The notes under the pieces were generated by a model. That model saw only the letters and a program-made list of their open reading frames with translations. It made no database searches and was not told the DNA's origin. From the NCBI GenBank assembly GCA_019843655.1, contig JACDQD010000004.1:24749872-24813871 (forward strand): 64,000 nucleotides of DNA, written 5' to 3'. The translations under genes were made by a program, and so were the position numbers. The DNA comes from Lethocerus indicus. Its lineage: Eukaryota; Arthropoda; Insecta; Hemiptera; Belostomatidae. Shown here in pieces: positions 52,022 through 63,265 of this stretch (within the stretch, counting starts at the first letter, position 1; each line of letters starts with the position of its first letter).

Positions 52022-52649
52022 AGCGCCCTCCCGAGTATGGTGTGGGAATGTACTTAACTAAAGTTCGTTTGGTGCACTTGCACCGATAAACTAGCGCCCC
52101 CTGAGGGTGGTGCGGGAATGTACTTAACCAAAGTTCGTTTGGTGCACTTGCACCGATAAACTAGCGCCCCCTGAGGGTGGTGCGGGAATGTACTTAACCA
52201 AAGTTCGTTTGGTGCACTTGCACCGATAAACTAGCGCCCCCTGAGGGTGGTGCGGGAATGTACTTAACTAAAGTTCGTTTGGTGCACTTGCACCGATAAA
52301 CTAGCGCCCCCTGAGGGTGGTGTGTGGAATGTACTTAACTAAAGTTCGTTTGGTGCACTTGCACCGATAAACTAACGCCCCTTGAGGGGTGGTGCGGAAT
52401 GTACTTAACTGAAGTTCCGTTTGGTGCACTTGCACCGATAAACTAGCGCCCCCTGAGGGTGGTGCGGGAATGTACTTAACTAAAGTTCGTTTGGTGCGCT
52501 TGCACCGATAAACTAACGCCCCCCTGAGGGTGGTGCGGGAATGTACTTAACTAAAGTTCGATTTGTGCACTTGCACCGATAAACTAGCGCCCCCTGAGGG
52601 TGGTGCGGAGATGTACTTAACTAAAGTTCGTTGAGAGCACCGATTAACT
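52022..52649. repeat. 70-bp minisatellite, about nine tandem units
   Basis: Units start at 52022, 52093, 52163, 52233, 52303, 52374, 52444, 52514 and 52585; the last is shortened and degenerate. Unit length is 70-71 bases. Each full unit has AGCGCCCCCTGAGGGTGGTG, then GGGAATGTACTTAAC, then AAAGTTCGTTT, then GGTGCACTTGCACC and GATAAACT. GGTGCACTTGCACC can fold as a 6-bp stem. Copies 2-4 are nearly identical, so the array is recent. CpGs are retained, unlike in the surrounding AT-rich DNA. It lies between the convergent DUF1397 and bin3 genes. Confidence 0.97.
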
Positions 52650-54431
52650 AGATTACTAAAAATAAACCTTTTTCAATAAATGTTGGATCAACAGGAAAAT
52701 TTTTATGATCGTAAATAGACAATACCAGATAGTTTAAGTCAGAACCTAATAATTGTGACCAGTTGTGTGATCAAATATATATTTGACCGATAATCCGACA
52801 AAGACTTAAGCCGATTAGCAAAACCCCTCCCAACCCAAATAAGACAAACAACATCCCCAAAAACCACAATAACAAGACAAATATGTATGTATATGTAACA
52901 TGACAAACAGACAACCACTACAACACAAGTGACATTCACAGTGCAGTAGGATGCCCAAAAAATATCTAAAATGACACTGTTACTGAAGATGGCGAGCAGC
53001 TGAAACCGGTCTAGCAAAAGACCAAACCAGCGAGGGGAGACACAAACACACGAAATATAGCTGTTTGGTTGGAGGGAAGGACTTGGACTTGCATTTATTT
53101 AATCTGTAACACAGTCCAACATGCCAGTTCCCAAAAAAAAAATAGTTAAATTTGGATAGATCTGTGGGAGAACTTTAAAAGGATACATGCACACTAGCAC
53201 TCATTGTTTCATATAAATAAAGTGAGGAAAATGTGGTGGCACACCCAGAAATATTGGAATGTTAAGAAGCAGGATTAACATTATTAATCTCTTGCTGGAT
53301 CCACCTAGCTGTAGTTCTAGCTTATCTGTTAACCATAATTGGTAATTATGCATTGAATATTTTTTAATTAACCAAACCTCCTTTTACATTTCCAAAAAAC
53401 AACTGGTTCACACTTCTCTAGACCATATAGCACAAACTAAAATTTTACGTTCAGTGAAGTGAGTATTTTAAAGCTGTAAATTTTAAAGGGTTAGAAGGGC
53501 TAACAGGGTCTAGGAATCACTGAACAGTAAACTAACACTTCTAATCATTTATTGTACAATAACACTTTACAATTTTTACACATTTCTACAGGTTTCACTT
53601 TCTGACAAATCTAAGTAACTATGTTCTAACATTCATTTTACACACAAATATACATTTTTGTAGAAAAATATTAAAAACATTTCCATAAACGATACAGTAC
53701 TTGGATTGATCCAAAAAAGAAATAAATATAATACTTATTAACAAATTTTATTGGGTTGGCTTATAATTTCTGAAGCCAATCAGAATGAATATTAGATTTT
53801 GCATGCTGAAATAATTTGTTGTAACTTAATATACAAAACCTAACACTTCTTAAGTTTCATAATTAATTAAGCATTCATTGCTTTGATTTCTCTCCCCCCA
53901 AAAATGAAAAACTCTAAGAGTACTATTTTTAACTTTAATCATACAGAATTAATGTTCATCTTATTAAAAAAATGAAATGTATTTGCAGTGAATAAGATCA
54001 ACAGATTGAAGAGACCTGTTCTCAATTAAAAAATCTTAATGAAACATTTTAAAAATATTTTCATTATTCCTAAACAATCTCTTTGCAGTTCTTTAATGAT
54101 GAACTAATATAAAATAAATAATAATAAATAAATTTCTAATATGTGGCAGTTGATTTCCATATGAAAACAGTAACAAAAAGGAAATAACTTTTTAATGCCA
54201 CATTGTCATAGAAGTTTCACAATTGTGAAAGAAATGGATAATAATAATTATCAAACACCAGTGGAAATTAATACTCAAAATGCTCAGGGTCTGAGAAGAC
54301 AGAGGGAGAGATTGTTTAAAGAATATTTCAACATATAATTGGCAGGCCACCTCAAAATTATGCTATACAAAATTTACAAATGTTTGTACAATAATTTTTG
54401 TTTTAAACAATTAATTATTTCCTTTCATATA
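52650..54431. other. Downstream flank and 3'UTR of bin3
   Basis: AT-rich sequence after the minisatellite. The part nearest 54431 is presumably the bin3 3'UTR. Nothing else recognised. Confidence 0.5.
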
Positions 54432-57400
54432 TCACCTTTTTGTATCACTTTCACTTTTTTCTGTCAATGCATTGTTCTGAACACTTATTCGATCTAAAAC
54501 TTCTGTCTTGTCCAATGATTTATCATTTAACACAAATTCCAACTTGGGATTTTCTACAGAATTCTCTTTGGCAAGTGGACATCTGTTGCTGTTTTCTTCA
54601 ACAACTGGCTGAATCTTGTTATCAGTAGTTTGAGATCCATTGTCCGCTTTAATCTCTGAATATTGTGGTTTCTTAGCTAGTGATTCGTTTTCAGCATTTG
54701 ACAAATCCGCTTCACTTCGTTTTCTCTTCACTCCGTTGTGTGGCACTGGACTGTCTTTTAAGTTCTTACCATTGTCCGTAGTCACATTATCAGTGTTATT
54801 CACTGATTCACTAGGTAATATCACTTTTCTGTTTTCATCTACGTCCATTTTTGCAACTGTGGGACTCTCAGATATTTCTTCTACATCTCTGGTCCTAACG
54901 AGACAAGCAAGTGACTTGTCAGGTTCTAAACACACTTTGTCTACATCAATCTGTTCACTGACACACACTGTAGGTTGGTGCTTCTCAACCGATTTGCTCT
55001 CTTCTTCTTCCCTTTTGTCAGCTGGTGTCCTAGGTGGTGATGGCATTTCTCCTTTTGTGAACACTTTGATCGGCCTTTGGAAACCCCTCGAAGGGTGCAC
55101 TGGAGCACCGATCACTTCACATTTGCTGAAACCTACTTCAGTTAGAAGGTATTGTGTAAACATTGTCGGGAATAATTGTATCATCTGATAGTTCTTCCAG
55201 ATTGTTTCCTGAAACAATAAATAAAACAATAAGGAATAAAAAACATTAAACAATTGATGATAACTTGATTAGTCAATTTTCAATGAATATAGTAAAGGTA
55301 ACTCCAATAATAATAACAGTTACTTATAAAACTTTAAATAGTTTAATGAAGAGATTTACTTATGCACTACATAAACATATAAAGGAATCTGAAAAAAATC
55401 ATATCATATAACTCATAATAATAATAACGATCAAATAATAGAGATCTTTTTGTTCACACAAACTCACAGTGAGATTCTTTTTTCTATTGTATGAAGGCCA
55501 CGACTGAGGTTCAAGTATTAGTGAGCCCCCTGGCCTCAACTGTGCAAACATTCGCCTGAAAGCCCTTTTGAGCCCTGCATCACCCCAGTTGAGATGAAGC
55601 CATTTGGTAACACTCAAGCACAATATCACGTCAAACTGAGGCTGCTCTAATTCTACCAACACATCTGACTGTAGAACATAGTTACCCTGCAACAGAAATT
55701 ATGACACCATTAAGTACAGAAAATGGGCAAAAATTAGTAACATTTCATAGCATCTAGATACCTATGTATCAATATACTTAAGTATATAGGACAAAGTGCA
55801 CAATGTATCAATTATCTCTTTGTTGACAAAGTCCAAAAGAATACAAACGTGATTTGTTTAAAATTAAATTATAAAAGTAAATAATAACACTTAATAAATC
55901 TGTTTTAGAACTGTTATAGTTGTATCTACAATTAATAATTAACTCATAAGTTATTAAAATGTTAATATACTTTGCATTATGTCAATTGAATATAAACATA
56001 AAAATAATTAATCTATAAATCTGTCTTACCACAGAACTCAACTCAATAATAGTTATTTAATATTATAATATGCTGAAATTACCCATGGTAAACAATGAAA
56101 ATTTAAGCAGGTCATCTAAAAATATTTTATTAGAAAGATAATCAATACTCAGACTAAAGATATTAAAATAGTTCTGTACATTGCAATATTCTATTGCCAA
56201 GGAAAATTCACAAGATAATACTTGTCCCTTTAACTAAAAGATAAGTGTTTTTAAAAGCACTTGAATTTATGCCAAATTTTAAGATTATTATTTTTGAAGT
56301 GTACACTGAAGGTGAAACAGTTGAACTTGTACTACTCTTCACAGAGGATTTCCAATTTTAATGAAAACTGCGGACAATCACTGTACATGGAAATAGTTCA
56401 TCAATTACTACAAAAGTAAATAAAGAATTTAATAAATTATAGGCATATAATAATTAAATATGAATTATAGAAAATTGTAACTTAAATTCTTGTCTATCAC
56501 TTTTAAATTTTATATGTTTCTATAATGTTTAAGAGATTATTTCTTTGATTTTGAAAGTAATAGTTAAAAGAACTGTATATGGTAACCACAAACATCTTTA
56601 TTTATGTTTTATCTATCTAAAGTAAGCAGCAACTATTCATATCTAAAAATTATAATTTTCAACCTTTATAAGTCCATTGAACAATGTCTCATTCTTTAAT
56701 CAATTTGTGTTATTGATATAAGCTTTGTTTAATTCATGATGTAATTCATTTATTAATATATCAGTTCTTTATATTCTAGTTATTTACTTTTTTGTTATAA
56801 TTTTATTAATTTTGTCATTTTTAGAGTTAGTGAAATATTTTTAATTCAGAAGAAGGATTAACCAGTCCCAAATAAAGTTTAGTTTTCATTTCAATGCATT
56901 TAACTACAAAGTACACATTAATTAAATAATAATTTATTGATTTATTTAAACTAATAGTTTCAATTTTAATTTATACCTGGACAAATGAAACATTGTGAGG
57001 GAAACCCTTGCTTGACTGTATGCCAGGTACATCGAGAGGCCCATATGTAAGCGGCATGGAGAGGGGAAATGCTTTGGTGTCAGCATTGGCTCTGAAGCTC
57101 CTCATATTTGCTCTTGCCTTTTCTATCAGACCTCGGTCCAAATCCAGGCCCACAACCTTCCGAGCACCAAAATCCCTTGCAATGCTCAATGTTATAAGTC
57201 CTATATTACATCCCAAATCAAGAACATCTTTCCCTACAAACAGATCTCTCCTTGCTGCTAACATTTTTAACCTTGGATCTGCTTCGTGATTTGGATTTCT
57301 GTAGCCATAGTACCTGAAATTTATGAGATGATTATACATGAGCACCAACAAAAAAAGTTCAAACAAGTGATCTTTTTTTAAATATTTAGTTTTCAATATA

Positions 57401-60400
57401 CCTCAGTTCAGGCTATACTTATATTTGTAGAATTATTTATGTTTTTGAGGAACAACTTATTCTGCTTATATCGAGCAGGCAACTAATGTACAATTAATAC
57501 ATTAATTAAATAAATTATCTTAATTAAATAATAATTACCTATGTTATTAATTTGTATGTCCTAAAAATTTTACCAGGTAGGTATGCAGGATTTTTGGTAT
57601 TAATTACAAGTAGGTCTACTTCTAAAATAGATTCTTCCAGTGATTTACAAAAGTTAATTTAAACATTCAATAGATTCTGGTGAACTAATTATTTTGAAAG
57701 TATAATACATTTTTTAAAAGTATGACTACCCAACATTTAGTTTGTGCAGTGTATGCAGACTATGGTTTCCAAGCAAGAAGTTTTCAATATGAACAATCAA
57801 TAATAATAATAATAATAAAACTAGTAAAATTATAAATAAATTTGTCTTATTTCATTGACAGTCCTCACTCAGACTTTATAAAGGTATAAATATGTAAATT
57901 ATATTTTTTTATGAACATAAAAAATTAATATTACCTGTTGTAATTCCCATACTGAAACCTCTTGTTTTGTTCTTTAAACTTTGGTGTCTGTTGTGAAGGC
58001 CTAGAATTGGGCTTCCTGTGCCTATGGGGTGTGGTCCAAGCCCCAGGCTGTGGTATAACCGGACTCACAATTTTATCTTTGTCAAATTTCTTTCCCCTGG
58101 ATGTGTTCCCCATGTCTTTTTCATCCCGTTTGGGCTTTTTGAATTCTTTCAGAACCGGAGCTGGAATTATGTCCAACTGTGTAGGTTTGGTAACTTCATT
58201 CTTGGTTTCTGTTTCCGGCTTTTCTTTTTTTTCAGGAGGCTCATCAGGAGCAACGGGAAGTGGAGCACCTGAGTCTATAGTGTCCACATCAAATGTTTCA
58301 TCTGTCTTTGATTCATCTGACCTGTGGGAAATAATAAAAATATCGGTCATCTAAAGTCTTGACAATTTCATAAATAATAATGTAAATAAAAAATTCTTAG
58401 CATTTTCACTTCATAGTATTTGTATCTGTTCATTGCACAAAACCAAGCATATAAGTATATATTAGTAAACAAGACCTATTGCTAACCCAACTGGTTATTA
58501 ATGTTCATTTTCAATAAATAAAAATGTATTAATATTTTTATAAAATAACAAAACATTTTACTTTAATGAAATAATAAAAACAAAATATAAGTTTCAACAT
58601 CAACTAATTCTGTTGATAGTAAATTTGGAGGCAATATGAATAGGCTAATATGAGACTAGTATGAATTACCATACAGGCAGTTATACCATACAAAACTAAG
58701 GATTTGATACATTTATTTTTTGTTATGCTCTTATCACTATCACAAATTTAAACTCAATACTTTAGAAAGTTTATGAGATGAATAGTCAGAAAGTGTAACA
58801 ATACCATTGTAATACAAATTCAAATTTGCAATTTGAAAGAATATTTTGTTATTCTGTCACTGACCTCAGTACATTGTATGTCTGTTTCAAATCCCATTAG
58901 TGAATTGAATGAGTTTATCAATTGCAAATTTGAATTTATTACAAATTGAGCCCAGATAACTCCAGAACACTCGTTAGAATATAAAATAATATTTATATAA
59001 GCTAATTATGTTCCTGTTATGTTTATTAAAAATTAATACTTGAAAAAATAATTTGTGTTATAATGTTAAACACCTACAATTAACTATTAGATTGAAACAT
59101 TCAAACCAATAACAAACGCAATTATTGTAAAATATATATTGTATAAGACAATTATAAATATTTATATAAATTGAAATATTGTATGACTCCACTTTAAAAT
59201 ATATAAATAATGTGAATTGAATGTTTTTCTTATTTGCCTGCATTTTAAATATATTTTCACTTTTGTGATGTATGTATGTAATTTAACTGCAATATTAATA
59301 TGGTTGCTGAATGGTGTGTTAAAATTAATTTTATTATTATTCAATTATCTCTATTAAACAATAATTAGGAATTTACTAATCCAACAGAACAATGAACTCA
59401 CTTAATATCAACTCCTTCATCCTTATTTGAACCATTAGAAGACCGGTGTCTTTTCCTTTTGTGCTTCTTCTTAACCTTCTTCATTGGAGGTGGTCAGTGA
59501 AGCTTCATAAGCTTCGTTGTCATCTTCAGCACCAGCCAAATTCAATGGGTCATTGATATTTGGTGGGATTATCACCTGAATTTCCCCTTTCCTGTGCTGA
59601 GGAGTAGGCATTGGTGAGGACTGAGGTGTTGCTGCATTCATCTGCCTGTTTAATAAAAATGTATTAATTCTTCTGTGACTAACATGAAAGAAGGTTCAAT
59701 CATAATAAAAATACAATAAAGAATTACTATAGACTATACTGCAATGAACAATTTTTTCTCAAAAGTTATTAAAGAAATAATTACTACTGAATGGAAAATT
59801 TATTTTGGAACATTCATATTTATAATTATAAAAACAATTTCTTGAAGACTGAAATTGTATTTACAATGGACTTTATAATTTAAACCAACTCAAATGGATA
59901 AATTGTGAAATATAAATTGTGTGATCCATATGACACAGTATTCAATAGATTGTGCAAAACTACTCTGCTGAAAAATAATACAAGATTTTGTGCAATTAAT
60001 TACATAAAATGTCATTTCTTGTGTAGTATGAATGATGTTTCATCAAAAACAATTTTTCAAATAGAATTTCAATGTCTAAATTGTATAAATATCCAACTCC
60101 AAAGACAAGTTTTTTGTATTTACTTACTGATTATGAGAATAAGATTATTCAATACTGCATTGATTATATTAATATAACAATATTTAAACTATTGCAGAGA
60201 TAAATATGATGCAACAATGCAAGTTGTGCAATACTTCAAGAACATGACCCGGACTTGTAAACTTTGTTGTTAATACTGTAGGAATTTCGGACAACTATAA
60301 TAAGTCATTTTTAATAATAATGTCAGATATTATTTTACTTGCATTTATCTTTTACTATTTTCAACCATTTACCAAAGACCTTCCAAGTTCTAACAATGTA

Positions 60401-61099
60401 CTGTTGTTATATATACTGTATTTTCAATAGAGAGTATCAACTTTCCAAAATACTGTTTAAACAAAATTATATAATTACATAATATGCATCACAAGTACAC
60501 TAAACAATAACGGAAAACATATTTCTGAAGTTATCATTGAAAAAATTATAATTTTAAAGTTTAGAAATAAACTCCAATAGATAGTAGGATATAGTAAATG
60601 AAATAAATATTTGTTTCATCTGGTAGTCACACATAATTGTAAATATTGTAACTTTAGAAAATATATTCCAATAATGGGAAAGGTATATAATGTCAGAAGC
60701 CACCTGCCTGATCATTAAAACCATTGAATAGTTACTTAATCTATGTTAAAAGATCCAATGTTAAAATTAATACAATAAGTAAACAAGATACCTATTAATT
60801 TCCTCATCTTGAAGGCTGTTCAGATTCAGAGGATCGGTAATATTACCTCCAAGCAGGAATTTTGTGGGAGGTATCACCTTTTTCCTCTTCTTATGTGGAA
60901 GAAATGATTTAGCGTTGCCACATGTGAAACTGTGCTGTGTCTTCTTCCGACAGCACCTGTGTCGATTCTCCTCCTGTTTGTGCTTTTTGTATGGCATGCT
61001 GAGAGAGCGTCGATTAGGCAATATTTCCTTCTGTCTTTTACGAATCGGTTTGTCCAGGCCACTGTCAACTTTAACTGCAGTCTGAATTTCAGTAGACAT
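54432..61099 (-). CDS. bin3: 7SK snRNA methylphosphate capping enzyme (bin3/MEPCE), with apparent frameshift
   Basis: Six coding exons, written high to low: 61099-60792, 59645-59402, 58321-57935, 57313-56977, 55686-55468, 55208-54432. The start is the ATG at 61099, ten bases after a TTTTCAG acceptor, so a 5'UTR exon lies upstream. The enzyme puts a methyl group on the gamma-phosphate of 7SK RNA from S-adenosylmethionine and helps hold P-TEFb inactive. Visible: a basic N-terminus; two copies of NI(T/N)DPLNL (residues 86-93 and 132-139); [20 protein letters not shown] motif VLDLGCNIG (343-351); [30 protein letters not shown]; and GFQRPIKVF, the usual end of the domain. About 205 further residues, acidic and disordered with an NLS-like VKRKRSEAD, follow. 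In exon 2 the frame breaks between 59496 and 59471: removing one base makes the coding total 2,271, which is 756 residues plus a stop. Confidence 0.92.
57800..57818. repeat. (AAT)n microsatellite
   Basis: Six TAA units in the bin3 intron between 57936 and 57314. Confidence 0.9.
58816..58985 (+). repeat. Short interspersed repeat, copy C
   Basis: Lies in the bin3 intron 58322-59401, opposite in orientation to the gene. It has TCTGTTTCAAATCCC (58881 on; B-box-like), CATTAGTG, ATTGCAAATTTGAATTT (58921-58937) and ATAACTCCAGAACA (58956-58969). A reverse-complement arm of the AATTGCAAATTTGAATTT block lies at about 58816-58836, so the core is bounded by inverted repeats as in copy B. Confidence 0.5.
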
Positions 61100-62066
61100 C
61101 TTCAAGCCACTGAAAACAATATTCATTTTTTAATAAGGTTCTATACATTTTTTTAACTACCGCACAAATATCCCTCAAAACTATATTTACTCTGTTTCAC
61201 TTCGATGGCCAGAAGGAAAGGGATACACTATCATATTTTGTTTCGCTTATATTTCGTGCACAAATATTACAAAAAGATCAAAGGTATTATGATTATCTTA
61301 TTATTTTATATTAACATTTTTAAAAAATCATAGTTTTCATAGTCAGATCTTATTATTAAATCTGTACAGCTGAAGATAGATTTATACTAACGTTACTTCG
61401 ATAATAATTTGATATTGTTATTATTAAAAAATATATAGCATCTGTGTATAGTAATGTAGGAACGATAAACAATTTAAATTTAACAAAATAAGTAGTCCAA
61501 TCACTGGAAAATTTATATAGAAAAACAAAGTTATGATTCTAAATCGGGATGAAATAAAATACGAAAAATGTTAACTCTCACTATCACTCATAAATGTTAA
61601 ACCAAATAAATTTTAAAAAAGAGAGTCGCATCAAACAATGCACCGGGGCTGGTTAAAAATCGCGCGTTAACGTTACGTTACGTTGACTTTAGTTACACCG
61701 AATACTGGGACAAAAATAAAATTTCATTATCGCGCGCTAACGAACGACCCAATTAAACGCAGTTTTCGAAATTGCCGCAGGCGCGTAATAAGGCCGGTGT
61801 TACCGGAATCGATCGGTAAAATATCGCCGAGTTGTGCTGCCTAAAATTAGTGCCGAACAGGGTTAAACAAGAGAAGAAGGAAAGATGCCGACTGGGAACA
61901 GAACTCGTAAACGGGAGGGAACGACCACATGTCAAGATGTTAATAGTACGTTCGTTTCACTCCAGTCTGCGCATGCGCGAGATGCACTTTGATTGCAACG
62001 AAGAAAGCTAACAGTTTGAGAGGCGTATCGGATATTAATAGGGAGCCCGTAGGGGCCAAAATACTC
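61100..62066 (-). other. Likely 5'UTR intron of bin3
   Basis: The acceptor TTTTCAG ends at 61110 on the minus strand and a strong CCAAG|GTGAGT donor lies at 62069/62068. The intron would be about 960 bases. Its gene-proximal half is AT-rich; from about 61640 outward it is CpG-rich, as expected near a promoter. Confidence 0.45.
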
Positions 62067-62068
62067 AC

Positions 62069-62250
62069 CTTGGCGGCCGAAAGAGATCCGGCTCGACGAG
62101 AAATCTGGGATGGGACCAAACCACCGGACCCGAAGTCGATTACATGGAGACGAGCTCGCCCAATAGGTTACCGTACGCAACCCAGTTACCACCGTAATGG
62201 CGACAACTATAAGTTTGGGCTCCGCGTACAGTTGCCAACATAACGCCCGC
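62069..62250 (-). other. Candidate non-coding first exon and promoter of bin3
   Basis: CpG-rich sequence ending on the minus strand in CGGCCGCCAAG followed by GTGAGTAT, a near-perfect donor. The upstream end is not defined; transcription may start around 62.2-62.3 kb. The assignment rests on the donor, the CpG content and the spliced acceptor before the bin3 start codon. Confidence 0.35.
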
Positions 62251-63084
62251 AAAATTCCCCGCCTTCCCACCACCAAAATTATCCCTCCGTAATTCGGATA
62301 TTTCCACTTTTTATTTACCAATTACGATTGTAGTATTTAATAAAGCCAAATCGGCTCTCAAACAGGGTAAGTTTTCTTTAACCCAACCGTCGAGACGTAT
62401 CGCTTTACCGACCGGTGGGGGTAAAAGATAAAGGACCCTGTTTCCAGATAAAGTATACCGCCCCGCTAACTGACGTTAAGGAATGCTTCTGCATCGAGTC
62501 CCTCCCTCCCTCCCTCCCCGAGTTATTCCTAGAGGACCTTTTTCGTCAAAAATTCCGTAAACAGGAAATGCGCCCATTTACCAATTTACTACAATATTTA
62601 AAATTTAACTACTTGGGATTAATTAAAATTTAATTTGTTCATATTTCGAACGTTAAACGCGAATTTAATTTTATTTCAGGAAATTGGGTTGGAAGTTGGG
62701 TTGTACGACAAAATATTTTACTGTCGCCACTTATTCGGCCTTGATGACATATCTGTCTTAGGACTAGAGACAGTCAAATATACTCGTCCCGCTTAAAGCT
62801 ACTTTTCGATTTAAATAATTCATAATAAATAATCTCGTTACAGGAGAACTGTAGTATTATTTCCAAATTGGATCTGTTTATATATTTATGGAAGTGTTAT
62901 AGAATTTATTAACTTTTGGAAGGCGATAGAAAAATATACTGTTGATAATTATGCGCACAGTAGGAATCCAAGTTCCATCCAAGTTTTCAACTCCCGTAAG
63001 TCGAAATTATGTGTCGGTTTTCGAAGTATCGTCTATTTGTTTTCTATTTTCTTTTTTTTAATACGCATAAATACATTGCGGCAG
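62251..63084. other. Intergenic DNA upstream of bin3
   Basis: Mixed composition. It contains a short (CCCT)n run at 62500-62519. No gene recognised. Confidence 0.5.
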
Positions 63085-63265
63085 AAATGCAGCGTTCGGA
63101 GAGATGTGGCGTTCGCGCGAACCCGGCCCGGTGATGACCGTCGAACCGAAAACCGGTTTGGAGATATACCCATACAGCAGGAGTCGACGGCACAAGATTT
63201 CCGTAACGCCGGAGGTTCCTCTGTACGGAATTCCGGACGTCCCAGAAGTGAGACGTCCCACACAG
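63085..63265 (+). CDS. Possible single internal exon of an unrecognised gene
   Basis: A GC-rich open segment bounded by a GCGGCAG acceptor (with a T-rich tract about 25-45 bases upstream) and a CAG|GTGACG donor. Taken as one base plus 60 codons it reads with a GC-biased third position (roughly two thirds G or C by eye), and includes GEMWRSREPGPVMTVEPKTG and PEVPLYGIPDVPEVRRP. No family is recognised. Open frames also run through the other strand, so this could be chance. If real, the gene differs from its AT-rich neighbours in codon use and its other exons must lie beyond 64 kb or be very short. Confidence 0.22.

Noticed and set aside
54640..55188. 182-residue plus-strand open frame
   Set aside because: It is the antisense shadow of the bin3 C-terminal exon.
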